Below the pieces are notes generated by a model that made no database searches, was not told the DNA's origin, and saw only the letters and a program-made list of their open reading frames with translations. The translations under genes and the position numbers were made by a program. From NCBI GenBank assembly GCA_045578725.1, contig JAZNKS010000052.1, positions 9,610-73,609 on the forward strand: 64,000 nt of DNA, given 5' to 3'. Positions 48,076-58,122 of the stretch are shown here, piece by piece (positions within the stretch are counted from its first letter, which is position 1; each line of letters starts with the position of its first letter). Origin of the DNA: Flemingiibacterium sp045578725 (GTDB taxonomy: Bacteria > Bacillota > Clostridia > Oscillospirales > CAG-272).

Positions 48076-48843
48076 TCACTTTCGCCCCAGCATATGTTTG
48101 AGTTTGTTGTATTTATCCTGCCCCAGCAAGCGGATGAGGATCCGGTTGGGGGTGTGGATCAGGCGGTCGCGGCGCTCGGCCTTCCGCCATGCGTACAGCG
48201 ATTGGCGGCGGGCTTCATCGAACCAGCTGGCGGAGAACCAATGGATGGCGGCGGTATTGGCTGTTTTGTTCAGTATTCCACTTGAACCTGACATCGGACA
48301 GAATACATCTTTGGGATAAAGGGCAAAGCCGTCAACAAGCTGATATTGGCCATTTTGCTGCAAACCATGCTTCAGACAAATCTCTGTCATGATAATTACA
48401 TTTGTTGTCAGATTGGGCGAACCATCTTCGTTCAGAAAGCTTGCGGTGTCATAATAGCGGAGAAATTCAACAAACAGGGGAAAATCCTTCTCGCAGGCCA
48501 TAATACCGGTGGGAATATGTACATCATCCTCAAAGCCGGAGAATGCCCGATGCTCCAAAAAGCGGTCGAGCGATCGAACAACTTCAACATCAGTATCCAT
48601 ATAGATGCCGCCGTATTGAGTCATAGCCCACAGCCTTACATAATCGGTAACAAAAGCCCATTTTTTGGCCTCATAAGCCTGACGGACATAGAGTGGTGCC
48701 AAAGCCAGATCAAAATTATCCTCGTTCCACTCAATGATTTCGTAGCCCCGGCAGTATATCTTCCAGCTTTTGATGCATTTTTTCGCCAGCTTCGGCTTGG
48801 GATTGCGCCCAAACCAGCAATAGTGTATTGTTTTTGGTATCAT
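48076..48843 (-). CDS. GT32-type glycosyltransferase (DxD)
   Basis: 255 residues. IPKTIHYCWFGRNPKP at the start and MTQYGGIYMDTDVEVV with the DxD metal motif are the signature of the Och1/capsular glycosyltransferase family (sugar-binding DXD region). It transfers a sugar from a nucleotide donor to the growing surface polysaccharide. Last gene of the long minus-strand cluster, 7 nt after the Wzt gene; no obvious terminator follows. Confidence 0.88.
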   Translation of the reverse strand: MIPKTIHYCWFGRNPKPKLAKKCIKSWKIYCRGYEIIEWNEDNFDLALAPLYVRQAYEAKKWAFVTDYVRLWAMTQYGGIYMDTDVEVVRSLDRFLEHRAFSGFEDDVHIPTGIMACEKDFPLFVEFLRYYDTASFLNEDGSPNLTTNVIIMTEICLKHGLQQNGQYQLVDGFALYPKDVFCPMSGSSGILNKTANTAAIHWFSASWFDEARRQSLYAWRKAERRDRLIHTPNRILIRLLGQDKYNKLKHMLGRK

Positions 48844-48850
48844 GATGGCC

Positions 48851-50134
48851 TCACAAGATTTTTAATTCCGGGAGCTTTATATGTCCCCACATATTGTTAT
48901 TCCAATTTACTTCAAGCTGGTTTTTATTTTGAATTTCAAAAGAAAATGTAGGCCAAATGGCATCAAGATCTTCGTATCCCCCCAGGTTGTTGACTTCATA
49001 GAGAACGAGCAATGCCAGATATTTTCCCGGAACCAGACCAAGTGGATCCAAACTCAAGCGAAAGAAATTGTTTCCAATATGCAGAGAAGAAAAATTTTGC
49101 AGAATGCTTGCTCCTACAGAGATTTCATCCGGTGTGCGGATTTCCAGCCGTACGGATACATTACGAATATCAGCAGATGAACTCACTGTAAGTTCAAATG
49201 GTATTTCTTCATTCATATCATATAGCGGCTGCTCTTTGCTGCAAAGCCGGAGGTGGGTCATTTTTGCTTTTACATTCGCAGGAAGATGCGGCATTCGCTT
49301 CTCCCTCAGATCGTAATCAACTGCCATTGTCAAGGCTGCGGATTTGACATAATACTGTATCCCTTCCTCCACATCCCCCTCGAACACAACCTTACCCTTG
49401 TCCAGCACGACACAGCGGTCGCAGAGCTGGCGGATGGTGTTCATGTTGTGGCTGACGTAGAGGACGGTGCGGCCTTCCTTCTTGGCGGCATCGCGCATCT
49501 TGTCCAGACACTTTTTCTGGAAGGCCATGTCGCCGACGGCGAGAACCTCGTCCATAATCATAATCTCGGAATCCAGATGCGCGGCCACGGAAAAGGCCAG
49601 CTTCACATACATTCCGCTGGAATAGCGCTTGACCGGGGTATCGATGAATTCCCGCACCTCGGAGAATTCAATGATGTCCTCCATTTTCGCGTCGATCTCC
49701 GCTTTGGTCATGCCGAGGATCGCGCCGTTCAGATAGACATTCTCACGGCCGGTCATGTGCGGATTGAAGCCGGTGCCGACCTCCAGCATCGACGAAATGC
49801 GGCCGTAGATGTCAATCTCGCCGGCCGTCGGTGCGGTAACGCGGGAAAGCAGCTTCAGCATGGTGGATTTGCCGGCACCGTTTCCGCCGATAATGCCCAG
49901 CGCTTCGCCCTTGTAGACGGTGAGGTCAATACCGTTTAGCGCCATAAAGGTCTTGCCGACAAGCCGTTTGTCGGTTCCGATGACGGTATTGGGGTCTTCT
50001 TTGCCGCGGATTCTGGCCCACAGGCTCTGCAGATCGGCTGTGAGCGTGCCGCCGCCGATCTGGCCGAGCTTATACATTTTTTTGATGCCGGAGAGCTGAA
50101 TGGCAACCTCACGGTTATTCGGTTCGTTGTTCAT
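48851..50134 (-). CDS. Polysaccharide export ABC transporter ATPase (Wzt type)
   Basis: 427 residues. Nucleotide-binding domain (residues 1-250) with Walker A IGGNGAGKSTML, signature YSSGMYVKLAFSVA and Walker B IMIMDEVLAVGD. A C-terminal beta-sandwich of about 150 residues resembles Wzt-C, which in O-antigen and teichoic-acid exporters recognises the non-reducing end of the glycan. ATG 50134 (MNNEPNN) has GAGGAGG upstream. Directly follows the permease gene (11-nt gap). Confidence 0.93.
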   Translation of the reverse strand: MNNEPNNREVAIQLSGIKKMYKLGQIGGGTLTADLQSLWARIRGKEDPNTVIGTDKRLVGKTFMALNGIDLTVYKGEALGIIGGNGAGKSTMLKLLSRVTAPTAGEIDIYGRISSMLEVGTGFNPHMTGRENVYLNGAILGMTKAEIDAKMEDIIEFSEVREFIDTPVKRYSSGMYVKLAFSVAAHLDSEIMIMDEVLAVGDMAFQKKCLDKMRDAAKKEGRTVLYVSHNMNTIRQLCDRCVVLDKGKVVFEGDVEEGIQYYVKSAALTMAVDYDLREKRMPHLPANVKAKMTHLRLCSKEQPLYDMNEEIPFELTVSSSADIRNVSVRLEIRTPDEISVGASILQNFSSLHIGNNFFRLSLDPLGLVPGKYLALLVLYEVNNLGGYEDLDAIWPTFSFEIQNKNQLEVNWNNNMWGHIKLPELKIL

Positions 50135-50145
50135 TGACAGCCTCC

Positions 50146-50991
50146 TCAGACGGTATCCATAAAGGTTTTTTCCACGCGGTTGAAGATCATGATGCCGACA
50201 AACATCACAAGAAGGGTGATGCCCCATGACAGCGCGTAGCTTGGCAGGGAAACGGTGCCCTGACCCAGCACGGCATAGCGGAAGAGCTCAACCGGCGCGG
50301 TCACGGGATTGACCGCCAGCACGGTTTTCATGAAGCCGTCTGAAAGCTGGGACATCGGGTAAACGATCGGTGTCGCATACATCCAGAGCTGGATGCCGAA
50401 GGTGACAACGATCGAAAGGTCGCGGTATTTGGTGGTAAGGCTGGAGATGATGATGCCGCAGCCGAGCGAGAGCAGACCGAGATGGAGCAGCACGACGGGA
50501 ATCAGCAGCCATGCTGCCCAGTTAGGGGAAACGGCGCCGCGGATGAGATACCAGACCAGAAATCCGAGCACCAGAAGCATTTGAACGCCGAACTGGATCA
50601 CCGATTCCAGTACATTGGCGATGGGCATAGTGAGGCGGGGAAAATAGACCTTGCCGAATACATTGGAATTGGCGGTAAAGACGGATGCATTCTTGGTGAG
50701 TCCGGAGGAAAAATAGAGCCAGATCGCATTGCTGCACAGATAGAAGAGCATCTGCGGGATGCCCTCGGTGGAGATGCCTGCGATGCCGCCGAACACGAAG
50801 GCATAGACCATGCTGCTGATCAGCGGATTGAGGAAAATCCACGCCGGGCCGAGGATGGTCTGCTTGTAGGTGATGACGAACGAACGCTTGGTGAACAGCA
50901 GGATCAGGTCGCGGTACTGCCAGACCTCGCGCAGATTGAAATCAAAAAGGCGGCGGCGGGATGTGATGTGGGTGTGATGTTGGTTGGACAT
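50146..50991 (-). CDS. Polysaccharide export ABC transporter permease (Wzm type)
   Basis: 281 residues with six hydrophobic segments, ABC-2 type. FNLREVWQYRDLILLFTKRSFVITYKQTILGPAWIFLNPL at the start is typical of Wzm/TagG/RfbA permeases. Together with the downstream ATPase it should export the finished lipid-linked polysaccharide through the membrane. Confidence 0.92.
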   Translation of the reverse strand: MSNQHHTHITSRRRLFDFNLREVWQYRDLILLFTKRSFVITYKQTILGPAWIFLNPLISSMVYAFVFGGIAGISTEGIPQMLFYLCSNAIWLYFSSGLTKNASVFTANSNVFGKVYFPRLTMPIANVLESVIQFGVQMLLVLGFLVWYLIRGAVSPNWAAWLLIPVVLLHLGLLSLGCGIIISSLTTKYRDLSIVVTFGIQLWMYATPIVYPMSQLSDGFMKTVLAVNPVTAPVELFRYAVLGQGTVSLPSYALSWGITLLVMFVGIMIFNRVEKTFMDTV

Positions 50992-51009
50992 GGTTACCTC
51001 AATAGGGCG

Positions 51010-51966
51010 TTATCTTTTCCAAATAATTCTGTACAATGATGGGGAGGCAAGGAAAGCGAAAGTTGCAACTTTGATTGTCCAAATATCCTTACTGTTTCTT
51101 GAATAGATGTGCCAGAATTTGCATGCTTTTTTGCGTATTTCATACAGATGATAATTGATGTTATCATGATCGCGAATAAGGAAGTATTTTACTCGAAGCA
51201 TTTCAAAGTATCTAGATAAAACTGCAACTGCCTCTTCATGCAAATCAAGTTTCAGTAAATATTCAACCCGATCTTCTAAAGCTATAAACCAATCTAATCT
51301 GCGAAGATTGTAAGGTTTGTTCATGATACTTCCAGATGTTTGACGGTAATAGTAGAACTGTTCGTTAATAGAAGATACACACTTGCTTGCTCCTAATAGG
51401 TGATGGGCAACAAATTCATCTTCATGAATTCTCCCTATAGGGAATCGTATGTTATTCCATAAATCTCGACTGAATACTTTATTTACAACTACAATATATT
51501 GAATGTTTAGATACCCGCTTTTTTTAAAGTCACGAAGTATATTGATACCACTGGATACCGAACTTGTCAGCAGAGGATATAAATCCGATATGGGATTGCC
51601 TGCTTCATTTACTCTCTCAAAATTACAGATAGAAATATCCGCATTGTTGTCTGTCAATGATTCCATCAACCGCTCATACATTTGTGGATGGATGAAATCG
51701 TCACTATCAACAAATCCGATATAATCTCCTTGAGCAATATCCAGCCCTGCATTGCGAGCGCTGGATAATCCCCCGTTTTCTTTATGGATAACGATGATAC
51801 GTGAATCCTTCTCCGCATATTCATCACAAATGCTGGGGCAATTGTCAGGAGAACCGTCATCCACCAAAATCAGTTCAAAATCTGTGTAAGTTTGAGCCAG
51901 GATGCTGTCAATACATCTTGGTAAATAAGCCTCAACATTGTATATCGGTACGATGATACTTAACAT
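51010..51966 (-). CDS. GT2 glycosyltransferase, AT-rich
   Basis: 318 residues. GT-A fold: SIIVPIYNVEAYLPRCIDSILAQTY, ELILVDDGSPDNCPSICDEYA, GGLSSARNAGLD and GFVDSDDFI (DxD). Inverting family 2 transferase adding one sugar to the repeat unit. Base composition is clearly more AT-rich than the flanking transporter genes, as is the adjacent DUF6625 gene, so the pair looks like an imported cassette. The 3' start region overlaps the next gene's end by 7 bp. Confidence 0.9.
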   Translation of the reverse strand: MLSIIVPIYNVEAYLPRCIDSILAQTYTDFELILVDDGSPDNCPSICDEYAEKDSRIIVIHKENGGLSSARNAGLDIAQGDYIGFVDSDDFIHPQMYERLMESLTDNNADISICNFERVNEAGNPISDLYPLLTSSVSSGINILRDFKKSGYLNIQYIVVVNKVFSRDLWNNIRFPIGRIHEDEFVAHHLLGASKCVSSINEQFYYYRQTSGSIMNKPYNLRRLDWFIALEDRVEYLLKLDLHEEAVAVLSRYFEMLRVKYFLIRDHDNINYHLYEIRKKACKFWHIYSRNSKDIWTIKVATFAFLASPSLYRIIWKR

Positions 51967-52958
51967 TTTTCTCTATCCTTTGATCTGATTGACATGAATT
52001 TTCTCTGTAGTAGATTGACATAATAATTGGCCTGCTTCTTTTTGTCAGCAATCCAACATTCAAAAGAACGCTTTATCTCTGCAATCGGTTTGTGTGGATT
52101 ATATCGTTCAAAATCCTCCTGCTGCACATCTCTGCTTTTTGGAAAAAGCCCCTTGTTTGTAATAAAGTAGGCACTGCATCCTGCTGATACATCATTCAGT
52201 TTCATGTTTCTTTTTGAAAAATGGATATAGTTAAATTCATCATACCGGATTTGATTATCCTTCCAGTAGGCTCGGAATATTTTACCGTTTTCCCAAAAAA
52301 ACACTTGCTTTTCATAATTGTTATTTTGAATCAGCTCCTGCGGCACATGAAAATACGAAAGAGTAAACTGAACTTTTCTATATGTAATATCAGCATAATC
52401 GCGAGAAAAATAGGTTGAAAAACCATGTCTATCAAAAATACTCTGCATTCCCGCAATCTCATCAAATGCGACAATATCGGATGTGGTAAAAGCATCTTTA
52501 TAGGTCAGCCAGTTATCGAGACTATATCTTGAATTGTTTTCATCGGTATTTCGATAATAGGTCAAATGCCCAAGTTTATAAATCTTATCATACTTTTCAC
52601 GCACCGAATCCGGCAAAAACGCACGAATATCGCCAAATATCATATCAAGATCGCAATATCCCCAAAAATCATATCCCACTAAATACTCGCTGAATGCCAA
52701 TCCCCAAACCGGTTTATAATCACAAAGCTTATATGGCCGGTCAAGTACTATTGGAAAATCAAAAAGCCCTTGAAGACGGTCACGCATCTCATGAAATGTA
52801 CAATTGTGCACTCGGAAATTCGGCGGCAAATTTTCAACATTGCAGTCTGTAATGAGGAGAAAATCAATGGTAGGATTGCGCTCTATGGATTTGAGAAATA
52901 CCGGAAAATGTTCGGGAAGTTTCCCGAAATAGCACGAGATGGTTAATAAGCTATGCAT
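51960..52958 (-). CDS. DUF6625-type putative glycosyltransferase, AT-rich
   Basis: 332 residues. The block YKLCDYKPVWGLAFSEYLVGYDFWGYCDLDMIFGDIRAF is characteristic of DUF6625, a family found in polysaccharide loci; YCDLDMIFGD may serve as a DxD-like nucleotide-sugar motif. Probably transfers a sugar or modifies the polymer, but this is not proven. AT-rich like its downstream partner. Confidence 0.75.
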   Translation of the reverse strand: MHSLLTISCYFGKLPEHFPVFLKSIERNPTIDFLLITDCNVENLPPNFRVHNCTFHEMRDRLQGLFDFPIVLDRPYKLCDYKPVWGLAFSEYLVGYDFWGYCDLDMIFGDIRAFLPDSVREKYDKIYKLGHLTYYRNTDENNSRYSLDNWLTYKDAFTTSDIVAFDEIAGMQSIFDRHGFSTYFSRDYADITYRKVQFTLSYFHVPQELIQNNNYEKQVFFWENGKIFRAYWKDNQIRYDEFNYIHFSKRNMKLNDVSAGCSAYFITNKGLFPKSRDVQQEDFERYNPHKPIAEIKRSFECWIADKKKQANYYVNLLQRKFMSIRSKDREKC

Positions 52959-52978
52959 AAAACTCCTCTTTGGATAAA

Positions 52979-54142
52979 CTAAATCGAAATTATCTTAAAA
53001 AACTTGTGATACTTCTCTTCATTCCCGCAAATGGGCTCCATCCCCGCATGGCTGCGCAGATGCTTGCACAGATCGGGATCCGCCATCAGACGGCACAGAC
53101 CGGCGTAAATCCCATCCGCGCTGTTTTCGACGATCCAGCCGGTCTCGCCGTGAGTCAGCTGTTCACGGATGCCGGAAACATCGGTGGCCAGCACCGGGCA
53201 GCCGAGGATTTTCGCTTCGACGGTGACGGTCGGGAAGCCTTCCCAGCCGGACGGAAGCACGAACAGATCGCAGTTCTTCATATATTTGTACGGGTTGTCC
53301 GTGATGCCGTCGAGGCAAACGCAGTCTTCAAGGCCGAGATCGCGGATCTTTTTTTCGATGGCATCCTGCTCGGCACCAGTTCCGAGGATGTGCCAGACAA
53401 ATGCGAAGCCGTCCGCCTTCAGCCGAGCGAGGACATCCAGAAAGCGCAGATACTGCTTCTGTTCGGTCATCCGTCCGACCGACAGCATGGTGAATCGGCT
53501 GTCCTCATAGAAAAACGGCTCATCGCCTTGCCGGAGGATGGCTTCCGTATCGTAGAAATTGTAAATAACGTGCGTTTTGCCGGCCAGATGCGGATAGCGG
53601 GCCACAAAACGGTTCCTCGCGGCCTCGGCAACGCAGATAATGGCATCCATTTTTTCATATTCCGGAATCTGCCGGTCGGTTTCCTCCGGGTGGGCCATGT
53701 TAGCCACATCAATGTGATACCATTGGATGTATTTATGGGCATGGATGTGCCGGAGCAGAAAGGTGGGCGGTTCGGTTTCCAGATAATTGATCGCCGCATC
53801 GAAATGCCGGTCTGCGTAGCGCCTTGCAGCCAGCTTTTCGGCAAAGCGGCGGTAGCCGACAAGCTTACTGAAAGCCAGCTTTATGCATCCAAGCAGCTTT
53901 TGCCCGACAGAGGGGGCGGCCTTGATCTGTGACAGGGAGGCATAATACTTTTCGGTGTATTCGCGGCTGCAGATGGCGCCGAAGGTCACGCGGGGATCAA
54001 ACTGCGGCTTCAGCAGGCCTTTTTCGTAGAGCTCGACGATCTCGACCTCATGCCCGCGCGAAACGAGATCATTGGCAAAGGAAACCAGCACCTTTTCCGC
54101 TCCTCCGAAGATCAGCTGGGGGATATAGATGAGGAATGTCAT
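52979..54142 (-). CDS. GT4 glycosyltransferase
   Basis: 387 residues, GT-B fold. IPQLIFGGAEKVLVSFANDL at the N-terminus, TMLSVGRMTEQKQYLRFLDVLA at the start of the C-terminal domain and LPSGWEGFPTVTVEAKILGCPVLATDVSG (E-x7-E motif) define a retaining family 4 transferase. ATG 54142 overlaps the LicD stop (ATGA). Confidence 0.92.
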   Translation of the reverse strand: MTFLIYIPQLIFGGAEKVLVSFANDLVSRGHEVEIVELYEKGLLKPQFDPRVTFGAICSREYTEKYYASLSQIKAAPSVGQKLLGCIKLAFSKLVGYRRFAEKLAARRYADRHFDAAINYLETEPPTFLLRHIHAHKYIQWYHIDVANMAHPEETDRQIPEYEKMDAIICVAEAARNRFVARYPHLAGKTHVIYNFYDTEAILRQGDEPFFYEDSRFTMLSVGRMTEQKQYLRFLDVLARLKADGFAFVWHILGTGAEQDAIEKKIRDLGLEDCVCLDGITDNPYKYMKNCDLFVLPSGWEGFPTVTVEAKILGCPVLATDVSGIREQLTHGETGWIVENSADGIYAGLCRLMADPDLCKHLRSHAGMEPICGNEEKYHKFFKIISI

Positions 54143-54987
54143 AGCCCGATGCGCTCCATTACCCAAGGCTCGATCTCATAGCCCTTGACATCGTGCTTGG
54201 TGACACGCTTTTCTTCGGGATACGGTTCATGCCAATGGGGGCCGTAGCGATGTACAAGGTCGGCTTCCGGATTGCCGATTGTCATGAATTCGGTGTCTTC
54301 AAATGGGACCATGATGGGATTTTCATGCCAGACGCGCTTGGTGACATCGGTTTCGTATCCGGAAACTCCGGTGTAGGGATTGCGCGTAAGCGTGTTGCAC
54401 ATGATTCCGACATCCTGTGTGGTCTTGCCGTCAAAACGGGTCAGAACGCTGTCCAGCTGCCGGCCCAGCCGTTCTTTGCCGAGCTTTGCATACAGCGCAA
54501 TTGTGCATTTGCTTTTCCACGAAGTGGGAATAACGGCACCGGATAGAACCGCGAGGGCCAGGTTGATGAATTCGATTTGCTTGCGCTGGATGGTTCGGTT
54601 GAATTTCTGATCGGGCAACGCGTGCAGAACCGTGATATCAACAAAGACCGGACTCCTGCTGCCGTCATGATACCGGATAACCGCACCGTTAATTTGCAGT
54701 TTTGACATTTTGCTGTACCATTCCGGTGTGTTTTCGAATGTCATCATGCGGTACCGGTCGGAATAATCCCGGGCGATGATTTCACACAGAATTTGATAAT
54801 CCCCGGGGAACATGACAACATCCACATCATCGTCCCACGGAATAAATCCGCCATGATTCATGGCACCGAGAAGGGTGCCGGCATACAGATAATATTTCAG
54901 CCCGTTTTCGCGGCAGATTTTGTCGATATCCTTCATGGCGGAGAGCAGCACCTTATGCAGCAGCTCGTTTCCGTATTCGTTGGTCAT
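54139..54987 (-). CDS. LicD-family phosphotransferase
   Basis: 282 residues. YYLYAGTLLGAMNHGGFIPWDDDVDVVMFPGDY is the LicD/nucleotidyltransferase-fold signature with the GxxR/K-less G-x-L and DDD metal-binding residues. LicD-type enzymes move phosphocholine or another phospho-alcohol onto surface sugars, so the polymer may carry such a substituent. ATG 54987 with GGAGAA; 4-bp overlaps on both sides. Confidence 0.88.
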   Translation of the reverse strand: MTNEYGNELLHKVLLSAMKDIDKICRENGLKYYLYAGTLLGAMNHGGFIPWDDDVDVVMFPGDYQILCEIIARDYSDRYRMMTFENTPEWYSKMSKLQINGAVIRYHDGSRSPVFVDITVLHALPDQKFNRTIQRKQIEFINLALAVLSGAVIPTSWKSKCTIALYAKLGKERLGRQLDSVLTRFDGKTTQDVGIMCNTLTRNPYTGVSGYETDVTKRVWHENPIMVPFEDTEFMTIGNPEADLVHRYGPHWHEPYPEEKRVTKHDVKGYEIEPWVMERIGL

Positions 54988-55967
54988 GGGGTTCTCCTGC
55001 TCCTCTTTATTCTGATAAATGTGCGGTATACTGCGAATGGAAGTGAACAAAGCATCCGCATTCGGATTCTATCTGACCGGAATGAGAAGTTGATTTTGCT
55101 GAACATCTCTTTATTTTGCTTCAATTCTGCAATCAAGGCAATTCTTTCCGCCGTATAATCTTCATCTGCCAGCGCGATCTCGGTCAGGGTCCACAGGATG
55201 GCTCCGCGATACCGCGCGGCAGCCGCATCGGTCAGCGCGGGATGATGCTCCCGGATCCATGCAAGATTGTCCCGACAATGGCGGTACCACGCGAACTTTT
55301 TTGGTGAAAAGGCGGTTGTGGTGATGCTGGATGCTCGATGAATGTAGTGATAGAATACTTCGTTTGTATATACCACCGTTTGGCATTGGTTAAGAAGCTG
55401 GAGAACGATTGCCTCATCCTCGTTTATTTCGCCTACAGGAAAGCGGACCGTATCAAACAGAGAAGACCGGTAAATTTTATCCCAAGCAGACCATGAAGAA
55501 GAAAAGTACCGACACATCGCTTCCTCGCAGCCGCAGGAAACGGTTTCAATCTGTCCCCGAAAGGTGGACTTGATAATTTTCGTTTCTTCGCCGATTAGCT
55601 GTTCATCATTGACTCCGCCGACGGCAATCTGCGCATCATACTCGATTGCAAGGGACAACAGCTTTTCAAACATGATCGCTTCGATCCAGTCATCGCTGTC
55701 TATGAAGGCAATCCAGTCGCCGGAGGCAGCATCTATGCCCGCATTCCTTGCATCGGACAGTCCACCGTTCGTCTTATGGATTACACGAACGCGGGCGTCT
55801 GCCTTTGCATACTCATCGCAAATAGCCGGACAACCATCCGGTGAACCGTCATCGACAAGGATGAGCTCAAGGTTTGAATAAGTCTGTGCCAGAATTGAGT
55901 CTACACAGCGGCGCAGATACGGTTCTACTTTGTAAACGGGGACGATGACGGAGATTTTTTCACTCAT
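54984..55967 (-). CDS. GT2 glycosyltransferase
   Basis: 327 residues. SVIVPVYKVEPYLRRCVDSILAQTY, LILVDDGSPDGCPAICDEYA, GGLSDARNAGID and AFIDSDDWIEA give the usual GT-A core; the C-terminal third is variable and basic (FRSDRIRMRM...RIKRSRRTP). Transfers one sugar of the repeating unit. Overlaps the LicD gene by 4 bp. Confidence 0.92.
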   Translation of the reverse strand: MSEKISVIVPVYKVEPYLRRCVDSILAQTYSNLELILVDDGSPDGCPAICDEYAKADARVRVIHKTNGGLSDARNAGIDAASGDWIAFIDSDDWIEAIMFEKLLSLAIEYDAQIAVGGVNDEQLIGEETKIIKSTFRGQIETVSCGCEEAMCRYFSSSWSAWDKIYRSSLFDTVRFPVGEINEDEAIVLQLLNQCQTVVYTNEVFYHYIHRASSITTTAFSPKKFAWYRHCRDNLAWIREHHPALTDAAAARYRGAILWTLTEIALADEDYTAERIALIAELKQNKEMFSKINFSFRSDRIRMRMLCSLPFAVYRTFIRIKRSRRTP

Positions 55968-55969
55968 AA

Positions 55970-57100
55970 TTACACCAGAATCTGTTCAAAATCGAAAAGT
56001 GCTTGTTCAAAAGAGATCTTTTCCTGTACCTCGGGGATGGCCTTCCGATACTGCGCAAGCAGCTCAGGATGGGACAGAATGTCGGATAAACCTTGATAGA
56101 TTCCATCGGTTGAATTTTCGACGATCATTCCGTATTTACCTCTATCCAACCACTCACCGACACCACTGCAGTCGGTTGCTACCACAGGGGTACCGACGAT
56201 CAGACTCTCACCTACTACCAATGGATAGGCTTCATCTCTTGATGTGAGCAGGAACAGATCAGTCTGTTTCAGATAAACATACGGATTGGACTGATAACCA
56301 ACCAATTCCACATGATCGGAGAGCTGAAACTGGTGGATCGTGCTTTGCAGACAATCCTTTAGGGGACCGTCACCGATAATATGGATTCTATAGTTGCTGA
56401 TTCCAGCATCTGACAGCCGTTTGCAAGCCGCAAGTAAACGGTCAAATCCCTTTTGCTCGACCAAGCGGCCGATGCAGACAATACGGATGCCGGAAAAGGC
56501 CGGAAGTACAAGCGGTTCATTGGATTTTTTTATGATTTCCTTTACGGGGAGCGGGTTACGAACTACCGTATAAGGATAGTTACTGCCGAATTTCTTCTTG
56601 AACTTATCGGCACAAGCTTGTGAAACCGGCGCAATCAAATCAAATTTCTCATAAATCGCCCTTGCTGTTTCTGCATTTCGGAATTCTTTCAGCTTGGATC
56701 CGCGTTCGACAACATCCATATGCACCCAACAGATTTTTTTTGCTTTTTTATTTGTGCTTCCCGAAATAACTTTGGCGGCACCGCCGTCCGAGGCGGCAAT
56801 CTCTACATCATATTTACCTCTGACAAACAGGCGGTATAGTATCCTCGGCGGAAGATATTCGATCAACCGGATAATCCCACGCACATATCGCTTGAAAAAG
56901 AAAGGGATAACTCTGACATTTTCATTAACAAGTGATTGACAATGACCGCCGTACCAGAAAGTCTGGACAGTGATGTCATATTTTTCAGGGTTAAGATTGT
57001 TGACAATATCAAGCGTAACCTTCTCGATGCCGCCTTTGTTGAAGGCTTCAAGAAGAAACAACACTTTTTTCTTCAAAGGCTTTGTATCAGCTGCTCCCAT
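55970..57100 (-). CDS. GT4 glycosyltransferase
   Basis: 376 residues, GT-B fold. LFLLEAFNKGGIEKVTLDIVNNL, RIVCIGRLVEQKGFDRLLAACKRL and LTSRDEAYPLVVGESLIVGTPVVATDCSG (E-x7-E). I take ATG 57100 because GGAGGA lies 10 nt before it; the in-frame ATG 57118 contains that site. Somewhat more AT-rich than its neighbours. Overlaps the preceding gene by 28 bp. Confidence 0.9.
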   Translation of the reverse strand: MGAADTKPLKKKVLFLLEAFNKGGIEKVTLDIVNNLNPEKYDITVQTFWYGGHCQSLVNENVRVIPFFFKRYVRGIIRLIEYLPPRILYRLFVRGKYDVEIAASDGGAAKVISGSTNKKAKKICWVHMDVVERGSKLKEFRNAETARAIYEKFDLIAPVSQACADKFKKKFGSNYPYTVVRNPLPVKEIIKKSNEPLVLPAFSGIRIVCIGRLVEQKGFDRLLAACKRLSDAGISNYRIHIIGDGPLKDCLQSTIHQFQLSDHVELVGYQSNPYVYLKQTDLFLLTSRDEAYPLVVGESLIVGTPVVATDCSGVGEWLDRGKYGMIVENSTDGIYQGLSDILSHPELLAQYRKAIPEVQEKISFEQALFDFEQILV

Positions 57101-58122
57101 TCTGTCAGAATCCTCCATTCATCAAATCTCTCCATGTCAAGGACGGTGTTTTTTGAAAAATCTTCGCGGAGCGCACGGTCTTCGATCAGACGGCAGATCC
57201 GCCCGGCCATAGCATCTGTATCGCCCGGGACAACGAGATAGCCGTTCACGCCGTCGCGGACGATATCGCTCGGCCCGGTTTCGATGTCAAAGCTGACAAT
57301 CGGCAGGCTGTGCGATTTCGCTTCCAGCAGAACCATCGGCAGGCCTTCCATTCCGGATGTGAGGACATACAGGGCCGCCTTGGCATATTCGGCATCCATA
57401 TCGCTTACCGCTCCGGCAAAAAGGATATGATCCTGCAGTCCGGCATCCCGGACCGCTTGCTCCAGCTTCGCCCGTTCGGGGCCGTCACCGCAGATCACCC
57501 AGCGCCAATCCGGATGGCGGGCGAACACGGTCTTCCCGATCGGGACAGCCAGATCGAACCGCTTGATTTTTCCGAGCAGGCCGGCTGACAGGATCGTTTT
57601 GGACGCAATGTCATAACGGCCGGCCACGCGGCGGGCGGGATTGGCGATAACGGTGACGGGGGCGCACCGTGCGATATTGCTTTCGTAATTCTTCCTGTCG
57701 CGCTCGGTCAGAACGACCATCGCGCGGCTGTGGCGGGCGGCGAAGCGGCGCAGATGGGGAAACACCCGCGAATCCCAGTTGTTGAAGAAATTGGAATGCT
57801 CCCAGGTGATGACCTTGGCGCGGGTGCCGAATGATGCAAGGATTCCGATATAGCCCATGCCGGTATCGACATTGATGATGGTATCGACGGCATTCTCCCG
57901 GATGAAGCGGTGGATCTCGCGAATCTGCGCGGCGGTTTTGGTCGAAGCAAGGACTGTATGGTGCACGTCTTCAGCGAGAGGGAAGGGAATATGGCTGTTA
58001 TCAAGCCGCAGGCTGAGGACGGACACGCGGTGGTTTTGTGACAGCGCGGATGCCAGCCAGGCACACATACGCTCGGTGCCGCCGCGCCGTGACAGATCGC
58101 CTTCAAGAAACAGAATGTTCAT
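57073..58122 (-). CDS. GT4 glycosyltransferase
   Basis: 349 residues. NILFLEGDLSRRGGTERMCAWLASAL, TILSAGLLGKIKRFDLAVPIGKTVF, LTSGMEGLPMVLLEAKSHSLPIVSFDIETGP: a GT-B family 4 enzyme with the E-x7-E motif. Overlaps the upstream GT4 gene by 4 bp. Acceptor and donor are unknown. Confidence 0.92.
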   Translation of the reverse strand: MNILFLEGDLSRRGGTERMCAWLASALSQNHRVSVLSLRLDNSHIPFPLAEDVHHTVLASTKTAAQIREIHRFIRENAVDTIINVDTGMGYIGILASFGTRAKVITWEHSNFFNNWDSRVFPHLRRFAARHSRAMVVLTERDRKNYESNIARCAPVTVIANPARRVAGRYDIASKTILSAGLLGKIKRFDLAVPIGKTVFARHPDWRWVICGDGPERAKLEQAVRDAGLQDHILFAGAVSDMDAEYAKAALYVLTSGMEGLPMVLLEAKSHSLPIVSFDIETGPSDIVRDGVNGYLVVPGDTDAMAGRICRLIEDRALREDFSKNTVLDMERFDEWRILTEWEQLIQSL

